From Phycomyces nitens (taxonomy: Eukaryota > Mucoromycota > Mucoromycetes > Mucorales > Phycomycetaceae): DNA of 64,000 nt. Numbering within the stretch: the stretch's first letter is position 1; every line of letters starts with the position of its first letter. A program made the position numbers and the translations under genes. Where the stretch lies: the NCBI GenBank assembly GCA_022702545.1, contig JAHRBC010000003.1, positions 1,550,001 to 1,614,000 of the forward strand. Direction: 5' to 3'. Below the pieces are notes generated by a model that saw only the letters and a program-made list of their open reading frames with translations, was not told the origin of the DNA and did not search any database. Positions 11,601 through 22,790 of this stretch are shown in pieces.

Positions 11601-13219
11601 TTATATTGTTTAGTATTTTGTTTGGATCTTTTGTGAGATACATACATGACACTTTGGTCCATTCCAGGCAATAAGTACTGTACCCATAGACTCATCTTCA
11701 TCTGCAAACAGCACAGTCTCCTCAATGTTCTTGGTCAGATTTGGGAAATCTCCTGTGCTAACCCAGGGTCTCTGCATGGGAGGAAGAGGTCCTTTGGAAA
11801 GAATGCTTTGCTCGACAGGCTCAAGAGCCTTCATAAGGTCTTCAGGATCAACCTTGCCAGTAATGATCAGACACAGGTTGTCAGGGCGGTAATAGGCCTT
11901 GTGGTAGTCACGAACTTTATGTATTATTGTTAAAACATGCTCCATGGCAACATATTGTGTAAAAATGCTTTTTTTAATTGGCTTACTTTTCTCTACGGAC
12001 AGTTCTCTAAGACGCTCCATTAATCCACCAGTCTCTGAACGGTAGCCACATGTTTCAGGGTAAAGAATTCTTTTCATACGGAGATGGAGTCTGTCAGAAC
12101 TCGAGTTTTGGCAGCCCTAGTGAGAAGTTTTTGAGAAACTTTGCTTCTTTTGAACCGTCTCTAATTATCTATAATCTCTTACCTGCATTTCACTGTATAC
12201 AACCTACAAAACATAATGACAACGTTTAATCAGATGGTTGTTTCAAATATTGGGCTTATTTATCACTGCTTAGAGGGGCTATAAGCCTCTTTAAATGAAA
12301 TTGCCAGTGGCTTACCCCTAATATTAAATTTTAAGTTTGATCAGTATGGATGTATGAATAGATTTATAAAAAAACGCCAGTTTTGAAGATACGAAGCCTT
12401 ACCTGCGTCTTCACCCTCTCCATTGATGTGATGAACCTCGGTATAATAGCCGCTCTCAGTAAGAGTGGGATACAATACGTGGTCTACATAGATAGGCAGC
12501 AGCTTAAGGAAACCCTCACTACCAGCAGTTGTGATTGCTATGAGGATAATTATGGTGAGATTGATATATAGAGGATCCTTTTTGATGCTTTGATCAGATC
12601 AATGAAGACTATCTTACTGTAGCAAGTATGGTCAACATCTGTCCATGCGTTTGTTCCTTGGGCAATTGCACGGTTTGCCAATGAATCCAAGACACCCTTT
12701 TTTTTGGATTTGAACATTATAAATATCTGTAGATAAAACGCAAATCGATTGATATAGATAGATAGATACCTTGTAAGGATATTGCTCACTACCGAGGAAT
12801 ACAAGACTAACAAATTGTCTCGATTGATTAGCTAGATCCTACAACGCAGACACAATCACATACTGTTCCAAAGTATGAGGACAGCCAAAATCATCAAAAC
12901 CTATAGAATATGTTGAATACAGGAATAATGATAAAGCGAGATCAATTAGAGGCCTAGACCTCGAGACGTACTCTCAGTAGCCAAGACAAAGTAGCCGTTT
13001 ACAAGAGGGGCTAAAAGTACAGTATGAAAGATGAGCTATTGGATTCTCAAAGCACAATTCTAAAAGTGCGTCACCATTGCCATGAAGCGCGTTATTCTAC
13101 ACCAACAGACCTTCAATGTCAGAAAGTACGACAGTAAGACCAGTCTTGGTGCTTTTGTACTTTGTGTAAGTAGCTCCATAGTCAGTAGGAACTTTGCAAA
13201 TCAATTCAAAATTGCCCAT
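8605..13219 (-). CDS. M16-family zinc metalloprotease (yeast Sdd3/YOL098C type)
   Basis: Member of the insulinase/presequence-protease superfamily (M16), about 1,000 residues as in YOL098C-like proteins. It starts at 13219 with MGNFELICKVPTDYGATYTKY. The inverzincin motif HxxEH is read as HTLEH once the intron 12807-12863 is removed, followed by LVFLGSEQYPYKG. Further landmarks are NAWTDVDHTCYT, SEGFLKLLPIYVDHVLYPTLTE, GEGEDAGVVYSEMQG, and KRILYPETCGYRSETGG. The C-terminal half carries the M16C-associated region (LQKEFVEIEDPLCT, then EEIEEFPAQLF). Numerous short introns; one exon is only 2 bases (12316-12317) and another 21 (12183-12203). Cellular target and location are not evident, and no clear mitochondrial presequence is seen. 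Confidence 0.88.
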
Positions 13220-13472
13220 TTGAAATCTATAAGTTACAAAGAAGGACAGAGGGTTGGAAGCTTCCAAAGGCAAGACTTTGTTATTTGTATGTCGCTGTCA
13301 CAATAGGACACAAATGCAACTGTCCAAAAGAAGAATAAAAACCCTCTTTTTGCTTTGTGTTTCCCCTCTTTTTTTGCCTTTAATTTAAACCCCGAACAAC
13401 TTTCCAATTTACAGCATTTCAGGAACATAATATATTTGTAAGCCTATGTTAAAAAACGTGCTATTGCCTCTA

Positions 13473-15494
13473 TTACTCTACGCTTGGAGGATAGAGCTCA
13501 TTATCTGCTATAGCCGAAACACAAACTAGATCCCACAGCTCTCTTGGCAAGTACTCATGAGCCAATGTCTCTAGCGTCCGCTTGTCTGTTAGCTGATACT
13601 GTCTAAATGATTCCCAAAAAAAACACATATTTAAATCAGCACATTTGATACACACTTTTTCTTTCTACTTGCCTTTTCATCAATAGCTTTAGATCTTGGC
13701 ATGTCACCTTTTTACGACCAGCATGCTTTGTGTAGGCCTTTAGATCGTCTGCCATTTGCTCAAAGAACAATTCGCTCCTACAAAGAGTTGAATTGGAATC
13801 ATTGGCTTTGATATCTCGAGCTACTCCACTTACGCCTCGATTATCTTTTGGGTAGCACTCGATTCAATCTTTTTGTTTGTAAATCTTGAAAAGATTCGCC
13901 TCTGTATTAAATTTCCAACTGCCATTACTGGAGGTACTCTAACAATGTCCAACAAAACAATAAGAACTATATATCATTCCACTCACAATTACTTACTTTA
14001 TTCCTTCAAGTCTTGCTGTTTCATGCTCTTCTGCTTTGCGTTCGATAAATCGTTGATTTGGAAGGATTCTATCATGCTGTGGTGGTCTATTGGATAGGTT
14101 AATTAGATGTATCGCTAATTTATATAAGCACTCACTCTTCTTCAATCTCAAATATATCCACATCCCATGGTAGTTTATCATTGGTTTGTCTAATTTGCAC
14201 AGCTGTTAGTTGCAATATATATTTGTATATAAGCACCATACTCTTGTGAGCCTTCATGGCCAGTTATGACATTATCGAATCCAGGGAAGTCAATCTCTTC
14301 TTGAATGTTTTGCCCTTGAATGTCTTGGGAGTATTTAAATAACTTGATCATTGGGAGCAATCATTTCTTCCTTACCATCGTATTCATATCCTTCTTGTGA
14401 GAATGGTTCAAGTACACCATGACTCTCGACATCCAAAGAGATGCCATCCAATGAAGGCTGGGGTGTAAGCTGAGGTGTTTCTGGTCTCTCTTCTTCTTGG
14501 AAAGGCGATTGCCAGCCATGAGGAAGATCTCCAAGGTCTCCAAGGATGCTTTTATCATCCAGAGAATCCCCAATTGATTTATCAGACTCTGTATGAGTGC
14601 CACTGTAAGCTCGATAGTCAAGACGACTAAAGTTTGTATCAGAGTTGTAGCTAATAGACGACAGTGATTCTTCAGGCTCTTCTGGATCACGATGGCGATC
14701 TTTTCTATGCAAGATACTGATCGGAAAAGCAGGGATTGTATGAAGAGATTCTCGATACTTTGGTCTATTCAATTGCTGTTTCCTTTGAGTCGTAGACTGT
14801 CCAATATATCTAGATGGACTTGGTGGCAGAGGTTCTTGTCTTGAGGATGTTTGATCAATAGGCAATCTTACAATATCGGTGGCCTTTTTCTTTTGCAGAC
14901 TCTTTGTTTCATCATCTCTGATTTCTGAAGGCTGTTTAGGACCAGTCAAGGAAGGTTCACCAGCATTGTCTTTATGAGATACTACAATACCCATATTTAT
15001 ATGCGTTTGTACATGGACATACATGTATGTTTGTACATTTAAAATCTCATTGGTATTCATATACTCTATCCAACAGCGTCCCTCGACAGTAAGGAAAAAA
15101 AAAAACAAAAACAAAACTTCTACCTACATCTACTAATGGCACGTAACAACTGAAATGGAGAGTGGACATCTTTTGCAAGGTAGCGTGATGCTCTTGGTGA
15201 ATTTGATCTATTGGGCGATCCATAATTACTCGAGCGATCTCGACTAATATGATGCGGCGAGGCAAATGAGTGTGGCCGATTTGGCCTTTGACTAGTTGAA
15301 TTATCGATTGTAAGGCGAGATCTAGGGCTTTCTGAATCAGATCCAGGATCAATTGGTCTTTTGACTCCTGCACTGGTCGATGGCGATCCATGACTTTCAT
15401 CAAATGAACCATCATTCTCTTGAATATGTCCATCGGACGATTGGTGAGAATCATCAAAGGGGTCGTCGTTTGGTTGGTGATTGGTTTTATTCAT
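13473..15494 (-). CDS. CNN1: CENP-T-like kinetochore protein (histone fold)
   Basis: CENP-T connects centromeric chromatin to the Ndc80 complex. The C-terminal exons translate to a histone fold typical of CENP-T: RRIFSRFTNKKIESSATQ, SELFFEQMADDLKAYTKHAG, RKKVTCQDLKLLMKR, then TDKRTLETLAHEYLPRELWD just before the stop at 13475-13473. The AYTKHAGRK and LAHEYLPREL stretches are the diagnostic parts. The long N-terminal part is disordered and Ser/Pro/Asp-rich (MNKTNHQPNDDPFDDSHQSS...), where Ndc80/Mis12-binding motifs would lie. Introns lie near 15.0-15.1, 14.3, 14.1-14.2, 13.9, 13.8 and 13.65 kb; exact junctions in the disordered part are uncertain. Confidence 0.82.
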
Positions 15495-15781
15495 TCTGGA
15501 TTCACTTCTTTAAATTAATTACTGTTCCTTTCAAATGCTTAATTCTCACCAATTTGTCTGTATTTATATATATATTTAAAAGTCTATTGTATAATCTTGT
15601 CTTTATGCTTTCCAAAAAAGGCAGCTTCTATCAATGATGTCAGCACTAATTTTTTTGTTTGACCAAACTGCGCTCCATTTTTAGGGAATACGACTGGCTC
15701 AGGCGTTCCTATCCAATTCAAAAAAATCCTAAAAAAATAATACTCATATACATCATCAACTCATATACGTAAAAACTCACT

Positions 15782-17752
15782 ATGGCAAGACATGAAGAAC
15801 AAGTGGCAAAAAAACCAAAGCTCGATCCTGTTCAGGAAATGGAAACGATGAAGCTGACGACGCGTGCTGGTGGTGCATATATCCCACCCCATCGTCTGCG
15901 ACAGATGCAACAAAATGTTACCGACCGATCTAGTGAACAATATCAACGAATCACCTGGGAAGCATTGAAAAAATCAATTAATGGTCTTATTAACAAAGTC
16001 AACAAGTCCAACGTCAAGATGCTTATACCTGAACTGTTTGGTGAGAACCTGGTTCGTGGCCGTGGTTTGTTCTGTCGTAGTATGATGAAGGCCCAGAGTG
16101 CAAGTTTACCTTTTACACCCGTCTACGCCGCCGTGGCCTCGGTGATCAATACAAAGCTTCCTGCCGTGGGCGCCCTCTTACTGACACGGTTGGTTGTACA
16201 GTTCAGACGTGCGTTTCGTCGTAATGACAAGGTAGATCTCACGCATCAACTCATTCAAACATACGTATTAATCATTCTCTTCCCTTGTTCTTTAAACAAT
16301 AGACGGTGTGCTTGGCAGTATCGACATTTATTGCACATCTCACAAATCAGCTGATTGCTCATGAGATTCTTGCTCTTCAGATCCTAGCACTGTTACTTGA
16401 ACGGCCCACAGACGACTCAGTTGAAATTGCGGTTGGATTTATGCGTGAAGTGGGTGCACATCTTGCCAATGTTTCTCCTAAACCCAACAATGCCATTTAT
16501 GAACGTTTCAGAGCAATCCTTCACGAGGGTCAGATTGACAAACGTATTCAATATATGATTGAAGTTCTTTTCCAAGTTCGTAAAGACAAATACAAAGACA
16601 ACCAGCCAGTGCTTCAGGAATTGGATTTGGTTGAGGAAGAAGACCAAATTACTCATTACATTGGACTCGACGATGAAGATCTTGAGGTTGAGGACGAATT
16701 GAATGTCTTCAAATACGATCCAAATTACGAAGAAAACGAAAAGAAATACAGTGAGATTAAAGCCGAAATTCTTGGAGAGGGTTCAGATGATGAATCAGAC
16801 AGCGATGATGAGAGTGGTAATGAATCTGAAGATGAAGAAAGCGACGAAGAAGCAGAACAAAAGAAGATGGAGATTCAAGATGAAACCAATGCCGAGATTA
16901 TCGCACTACGAAGAAGAATTTACTTGACCGTTATGTCGAGTGTTGATTTTGAAGAATGTTGCCATAAACTTATGAAGCTTGATATCCGTGAAGGACAAGA
17001 GGTATGACATTCTGGAAAAGCTAGGTAAATACCGATTATGAATCTCCTGACACTTTTGCTTGTTATTTTTTTTTTAGATTGAATTGTGCAATATGATTAT
17101 TGAGTGTTGTTCCCAAGAACGTACTTTCCTCAAGTTCTATGGACTTATTGCCGAAAGATTCTGTAAAATGAACCGAGTGTGGTGTGAGAACTTTACTTCG
17201 GCTTTCACCGAAGTCTATGAGACCGTTCACCGTTATGAAACCAACAGACTTCGAAATATCGCCAAGCTTTTTGCTCATTTGTTTTATACTGATTCCCTTG
17301 CCTGGACCTGTTTCTCTATTATCCGCCTGACAGAGGACGAGACAACATCTGCATCGCGTATTTTCACAAAGATTCTTTTCCAGGAGATCAGCGAATTCCT
17401 TGGTCTCAAGAAATTGAAGGAACGTATTGACGACCCCTACATGGCCGATTATTTCCAGGGAATGTTTCCCAAGGACAACCCAAAGAACACTCGTTTTGCT
17501 ATCAATTACTGGACCAGTATTGGACTTGGTGCTCTTACTCAGGAATTGCGTGAATGGTTACGTACTGCTCCTCAGACAATTATGAAGAGAAGCCGCCCAG
17601 AAGAGAGCAGCGGCAGTGACACTGACAGCAGCAGTGGCAGCAGCAGTGGCAGCAGTGGTAGCAGTGGTAGTGACAGTGGTAGTGATAGCGATAGTGGCAG
17701 TGACAGTGATAGTGACAGTGGTAGTGACAGGTACAGCCGTAGACGTAGGTAA
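15782..17752 (+). CDS. CWC22: CWC22, pre-mRNA splicing factor / exon-junction loading factor
   Basis: CWC22 is a spliceosomal MIF4G protein that delivers eIF4A3 to form the exon junction complex. Three exons: 15782-16231, 16303-17001 and 17078-17752, all phase 0, giving 607 residues. N-terminal [17 protein letters not shown] and [16 protein letters not shown] lead into the MIF4G domain ([59 protein letters not shown]). After an acidic linker comes the MA3 domain ([58 protein letters not shown]). The C-terminus is a Ser-Gly/Ser-Asp repeat ending in RRRR, comparable to the RS-like tail of homologues. Confidence 0.95.
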
Positions 17753-17998
17753 TCTGCTGTAAAATAGACCGAAAGGTCCAAATATTTGCAAAAAGTGTAA
17801 AATAGACCAACATGATTTTAGTTTTTTTATGATATTTTTAAAAAATATCATTATATTTTATATATTATTAGAGATGATTCTCTAATGCACTTTACGTTGC
17901 CCAAAAATTGAAGGGGCGCGTATTTTGAAACACATGTTACACAAGAGGTGTATTACACAATGTACTTGTGAAATTTCACATTAAATTAATCTTTAATG

Positions 17999-19030
17999 CA
18001 GTGTTTCTACTTGAGATTGAGACGATGTTGGGGGGTTTTTTTTTGGACGAATCAAAATTATTATTATTATAAATTTGCTTACTTCTTTTTTGGACAAACA
18101 CAAAAGAATAAAAATTGGACAAGGGGATTTAGAGAGGTACTGACAGAGTAGTTAATCGATTATAAAATCACAGTCAATTAAGCTTGTCTTTTTCTTTTGG
18201 TAATCGTACAATATATATATATATAAAGAGCATCTTCAGCAGTCTACTTTACACTCTCTATTTTTTATTTAAATAATTAGTTACTAGATACGTGAGGAAC
18301 ATGGTAAAGCAAAACATACACACACACACAAAGAAGAATAGAAAGAAAGCATAAAGAGGGTCCAAAGACTAATAGGAGCAAGCAAATGATACAAAAATGT
18401 GCAAAGTAGATTCATAAATTACTTGGATTATAATCATCATATATATATTCACGTTTTGTTTTATTAGAAAAGCAACCGGATACTGGGAGCCAGAGAAGAT
18501 TGGCCAGACTAGAAACAAACTACCAATCATCTCATTTGGTTAAGATCAAGGGTCTTGGTTCAAGCGTCGTTGGTGCTCTTTGGCGACAACTCAAGTGTAG
18601 ACAGAGATCTGTCGACCTTTTGCTCGTTTATGTGGATGAATTCTGGACCTCAAAGGTACAAGATGTCGAATCAATTTTACTTTGCTATCTAATGATTTTG
18701 TAATGAAATGACATTCTTGTAATGAAATGTCTCTCACAGAAGCCTACAACGGGTTGAATAGCGTTCTTGCTTGCCAACGCTTTTAAAAAACATCCACAAG
18801 ATTTCAAGCAACATAATCAGCGGTCACGGTCGCCCTCGAGCATTCTGTAGAAGCAATTAATGGTTTTTATTTTCACTACATCGCCGGAACTAATACGGTT
18901 TCTCTTTTTGGGATTTAGATTCTCACAGGTAAAAAAAGTCTGCACAGACATCTCCTTTAGTCTCGAAACTAACTCTTTTTTGTGTGTCCAAAAAAAACTG
19001 ACATCGTCTCGATCTCAAGTAGAAACACTG
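17999..19030. mobile_element. Small TIR element containing a decayed TnpB/Fanzor-like ORF
   Basis: Terminal inverted repeats of about 45-50 bases face each other. The left one (17999-18048) reads CAGTGTTTCTACTTGAGAT, then YGAGACGATGT and a T-run ending in GGAC. The right one (18986-19030) is its near-perfect reverse complement. The right end is followed by TA and the left end preceded by TG, so a Tc1/mariner-style TA duplication with one mutated copy is possible. Between them lies the decayed ORF listed separately. Length about 1.03 kb. Superfamily assignment is an inference. Confidence 0.65.
18497..18850 (+). pseudogene. Decayed TnpB/Fanzor-like nuclease fragment
   Basis: The translation at 18500-18660 contains VKIKGLGSSVVGALWRQLK and LLLVYVDEFWTSK. 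The last resembles the DEaxTS motif (catalytic Glu just before the zinc ribbon) of TnpB and of eukaryotic Fanzor proteins. Further down, 18750-18850 gives a C-terminal-like stretch (NSVLACQRF, frameshift, HPQDFKQHNQRSRSPSSIL), where TnpB/Fanzor proteins have their last helix and a short basic tail. The cysteines of the zinc ribbon are not visible, and stops and frame changes separate the pieces. It lies between two inverted repeats. It could instead be a remnant of another transposase; a profile search would decide. Confidence 0.42.
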
Positions 19031-19764
19031 TACACATAACGGCAAAGGAATATAACCAATGATGATAATGATAATGTCAGTGTACTAATTAAGTACAGTC
19101 GATCTGTGAAAATGAGCAAGAGTTCCTATAGCTCTCAGTTTTCTGTAATTGATGAATAACTGCTGATAGCTTCACTTTCTACCTGTAATATCTAAAAGAA
19201 TTCAAAAGAAAGAGACAATTGAAGAGTAAGTACCATGAACAAAAGTATAAGTTGATTCCTAGATGTGTCAAAATCAATATTAAAAATCCCGTTTAAGTAA
19301 TTTGAAGCATTCTTCCAATCTTGACAATACAGTATCTAACTCTTTGCTACTTTCAATGCTGCCATTAAATATAATATCTGTAGATTTTATTCAGGTGTGT
19401 GCCATACAAAATTATTACCAACCTTGAATATCATAGATTTGGCCTTGTCATTACAGATTACTATGTTCAATTGGTGATTACAACGTCAAGGCCTTGTCTA
19501 AAGCTTTAAGAGGTTCTTTATATGCCTTAAAAAGTTTAATTTCTCTTGTTTGGTACAGTTATTAATACTCGAATTCCATTTGTAATGGCATCTAATGTTG
19601 CGATTGGGTCATTGCGCAAATTGAGCTTATAAACACTGAAACTATTATATTTCAAAAGAGAATGTCTTTCTTTGCATATTCCAAGTAAAGATACTGTCCG
19701 TTTTATTTCTTTTCTGTACTGTACTGTACTTGTTTCTGTAGTCTATTGCGCATAGTTTCTAATC
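19031..19764. other. Intergenic spacer between two mobile elements
   Basis: AT-rich, with a short CTGTA repeat at about 19716-19731. No coding signal seen. Confidence 0.5.
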
Positions 19765-20737
19765 GCAATCTTGGCTTTCAGGTAATCTTCAAGGTTGGTT
19801 TTGTTTAAATGGCCACGATGATTTTTGTAAAAGGTAAAAATAATTAAGCATGGAGAAAAGAGAGAATGAGTATAATTTTGTTCAAAATATTCTAATAAGC
19901 AAAATGTGTTGAATTAATCAAGGTCCAAGCATAACGGCTTTGGATGTAAGAGTATTACGCTCACTTATTCGATCTATTAGTGAATTCTGGTATCGGATAT
20001 TTAAAATCGCTATTAAAAAACGGGATATTTTATCTTAAAAAATATTAAGGTTTCAGACGGAATTACGATAAAATAATCGATGTCTCTGCTATTTTGGCAG
20101 TAAAGTCGAATAAATCATGGTATACTATTACTATTCGTTCTTAAATATTTGGATGGTACGACTAATGACATACTGAAACAAAGCGAAAAAGGGGTAATAG
20201 AAAATGAATAAAAAAAAATAAAACTTGCTCGTATTTTCTCTTCATTTATTAACATATATGGGCAAAATGAACCCCTTTTTTGTTTTTTTTTATTCATTTT
20301 CTATTACCCCTTTTTCGCTTTGTTTCAGTATGTCATTAGTCGTACCATCCAAATATTTAAGAACGAATAGTAATAGTATACCATGATTTATTCGACTTTA
20401 CTGCCAAAATAGCAGAGACATCGATTATTTTATCGTAATTCCGTCTGAAACCTTAATATTTTTTAAGATAAAATATCCCGTTTTTTAATAGCGATTTTAA
20501 ATATCCGATACCAGAATTCACTAATAGATCGAATAAGTGAGCGTAATACTCTTACATCCAAAGCCGTTATGCTTGGACCTTGATTAATTCAACACATTTT
20601 GCTTATTATAATATTCTGAAAAAAGTTATATTCATTCTCTCTTTTCTCCATGCTTAATTATTTTTACATTTTACAAAATCATCGTGGCCATTTAAACAAG
20701 ACCAGCCTTGAAGATTACCTAAATGCCAAGATTACTA
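19765..20737. repeat. Foldback-type inverted repeat (two arms of about 450 bases, 64-base loop)
   Basis: The left arm 19765-20218 is the reverse complement of the right arm 20283-20737 with few mismatches: for example GGTAATCTTCAAGG near 19781 mirrors CCTTGAAGATTACC near 20706-20719. The loop (20219-20282) is unique sequence. The hexamer CTAATC occurs in the same orientation at 19759-19764 and 20735-20740 and may be a target-site duplication. There is no transposase ORF inside. The structure fits a non-autonomous foldback or long-TIR element; a transcript would form a long double-stranded RNA. Confidence 0.85.
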
Positions 20738-20998
20738 ATCTAGATACAAAAATACAAAACTAGAAAAAGGACATTCCTAAACTCTATCCAGGCGCTTATA
20801 TAAAGCATGTTGCTTAATTCCTTTATTCCTCTATCTTAATATATCAAAAAGTCATATTTAGGCTCAAGGAATTGAAACATAAATGAGTCTGTATGCAACC
20901 TTTTGTTCACTCTTCTTTGTGTGACGGTCACAAAAGTGGCTTGGCTATCATCGTTAGGAAGACCTCGCAAATGCAGGGATAGTCAATGTTAAAGCACC

Positions 20999-21514
20999 AT
21001 GTTTTCCATTGTCAGAACCCCCTTCATTAGAAGCGTACGCTCATTGCACACTGCCACTGGCCGTGTTGCCGCTATTCCTGAGCCCAGAGGTAACAAAATA
21101 GAATTTTGTGTCTATTTAGAGTCATTTATTAAAAACCCTTTTTTTTCAAAATTAGGCAAGGCCACTGATGTCGAGGGGTTCCTAAAGGCCATTGGTCGCG
21201 GTTGTGAGGAAAATGCCGGAAAATTCGAGGTGAATAGATAGGATAGATGATATGGTCAACTGTATCTAATCAAAATATATGTCTAGTCCTGGGAAAAGCT
21301 CTTCACTGCCGACAGCCGTACCATGAAAAATGATGGTATCAGTGTTAAGCAGAGAAAGTAGGTTAAATGTTACAATAATTTCAGGTACACATTTGTACAT
21401 ACCTCTTTATTTACATGTCTATTACACAGGTATATTTTGGGATGGTTAGAGCAGTACAGACAGGGAAAGGATGTCTATCCTATTGCTGTCCCCAGCCCCA
21501 AGAAGAAGAAGTAA
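20999..21514 (+). CDS. FYV4: Mitochondrial small-ribosomal-subunit protein mS41 (IGR motif)
   Basis: mS41 proteins carry the IGR motif and sit in the fungal mitochondrial small subunit. Four exons: 20999-21089, 21156-21229, 21287-21357 and 21430-21514, giving 106 residues. The N-terminal MFSIVRTPFIRSVRSLHTAT is Arg/Ser-rich with no acidic residue, typical of a mitochondrial presequence. The core is TDVEGFLKAIGRGCEENAGK, then SWEKLFTADSRTMKNDGI and RKYILGWLEQYRQG. It ends in a run of lysines. Confidence 0.88.
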
Positions 21515-22790
21515 AGAAATAAAGGCAAATAAATCAACAATATACTTTTCTTTTATTTAGAGTAGAATTTTATCAGGCAAATCAGAAAGAAAAAAAGGCA
21601 ATTGTATTCCAATTGGTATGAATAATGTAGTCAGTGATATGCTGTACATTTTGAGGCTCAACATGGCATATTTTATATCGTTATTCAAAGGATTGACTGA
21701 CTCACTAAATTTATGGACCCTTTTTATATTGGCATTACCAAATATCATTTTTTTTTCTGGCTATATTTCTTACATTTTATGCCTAGGAGTGCCTTGGTAT
21801 GCATACGAATACAGAAAAGAATAAAAGTGCAGAAAAGAGATGATGGATAAAATAATGATCTGTTTTGTATTGAGAAAATTTGTCACTTTAAAGTAGCCGG
21901 TGTTTCTTGATTTTAGACTCTACATTGTACTGTTTATGCTTTTCAAAGGTCAATTCTAAATTATATACTAAAAAAAATGATATTAAAGAGATTAAAAGAG
22001 TCGTTTGTGTTAATATCAGCAAGCTAGTCAAGGTAAGATATTTGATCTTTATTTGTAAACATTTCAAATCAAAACACTTTTTTTTCATAGAATGGTTTGA
22101 AAGAAACCTCTTTAATATATAGTCATTTTTGACAAGAAAATAAAAGTGTTTCATTTTGAAATGTTTCCAAATATTTTATAAGAAATGGTATTGACATTGG
22201 TAACAACGACTTTAGGGGAGGTCTTTGTTCTCCACTCTTGTCAGTAACATTCATAATTACCTTTCAACAATGGTTTCTGTGGTTTTTAGGGGGGGAGAAA
22301 TAGAAAACAAAAATCAATTAATGTTCTAGTAGAAACAGTATGGCTGTCTGTGAAAAAGTATACAAATGATATAGTCTTATAATTAATTACTGGAAAATAG
22401 TATACATTTAATAACATATCTCTCAGCCCTATGTATGCCTCTAGGAAGACCTTTGTTTCCTTCTGATCAGGGACCATACTATGAATCTTTCCAAAGGCAT
22501 GATTACCCTTAACTTTGGTATGATAAAAGCAGTATGAATCCTGTTATATGAAAACAAATGTATTTTCCATTATGACTATGTATATAAACATACTAGAGCT
22601 TTTTGCGCAATAAATTACAAATTTTCGATACCTCTCAAGTAGTCCTCACTAAACCAACCAGTAACCAACATATGTGATTTAAAAAAAGAAATAAAAGTCA
22701 GTTAAACCATTTCTTTTCAAATTTAGTTCATTCTTTTGATAAACATTCACAGACTTCCTCAACCTTTGTTCTCTAATATTATTTATAAAT
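21515..22790. other. AT-rich intergenic region
   Basis: Short ORFs at 21557-22154 on both strands are Leu/Ile/Phe/Lys-rich translations of AT-rich DNA and overlap each other. No conserved gene seen. Confidence 0.5.

Noticed and set aside
13082..13428. Plus- and minus-strand ORFs between the M16 and CENP-T genes
   Set aside because: They overlap the first M16 exon and its leader and show no conserved sequence.
17558..17851. Minus-strand Thr/Val/Ala and Leu/Ser/Pro repeat ORFs
   Set aside because: Antisense of the Ser-Gly/Ser-Asp tail of CWC22.
19765..20737. A CRISPR-like or tandem array reading of the repeated sequence
   Set aside because: The repeat is one inverted pair with a single loop, in a eukaryotic genome; there are no regularly spaced units.
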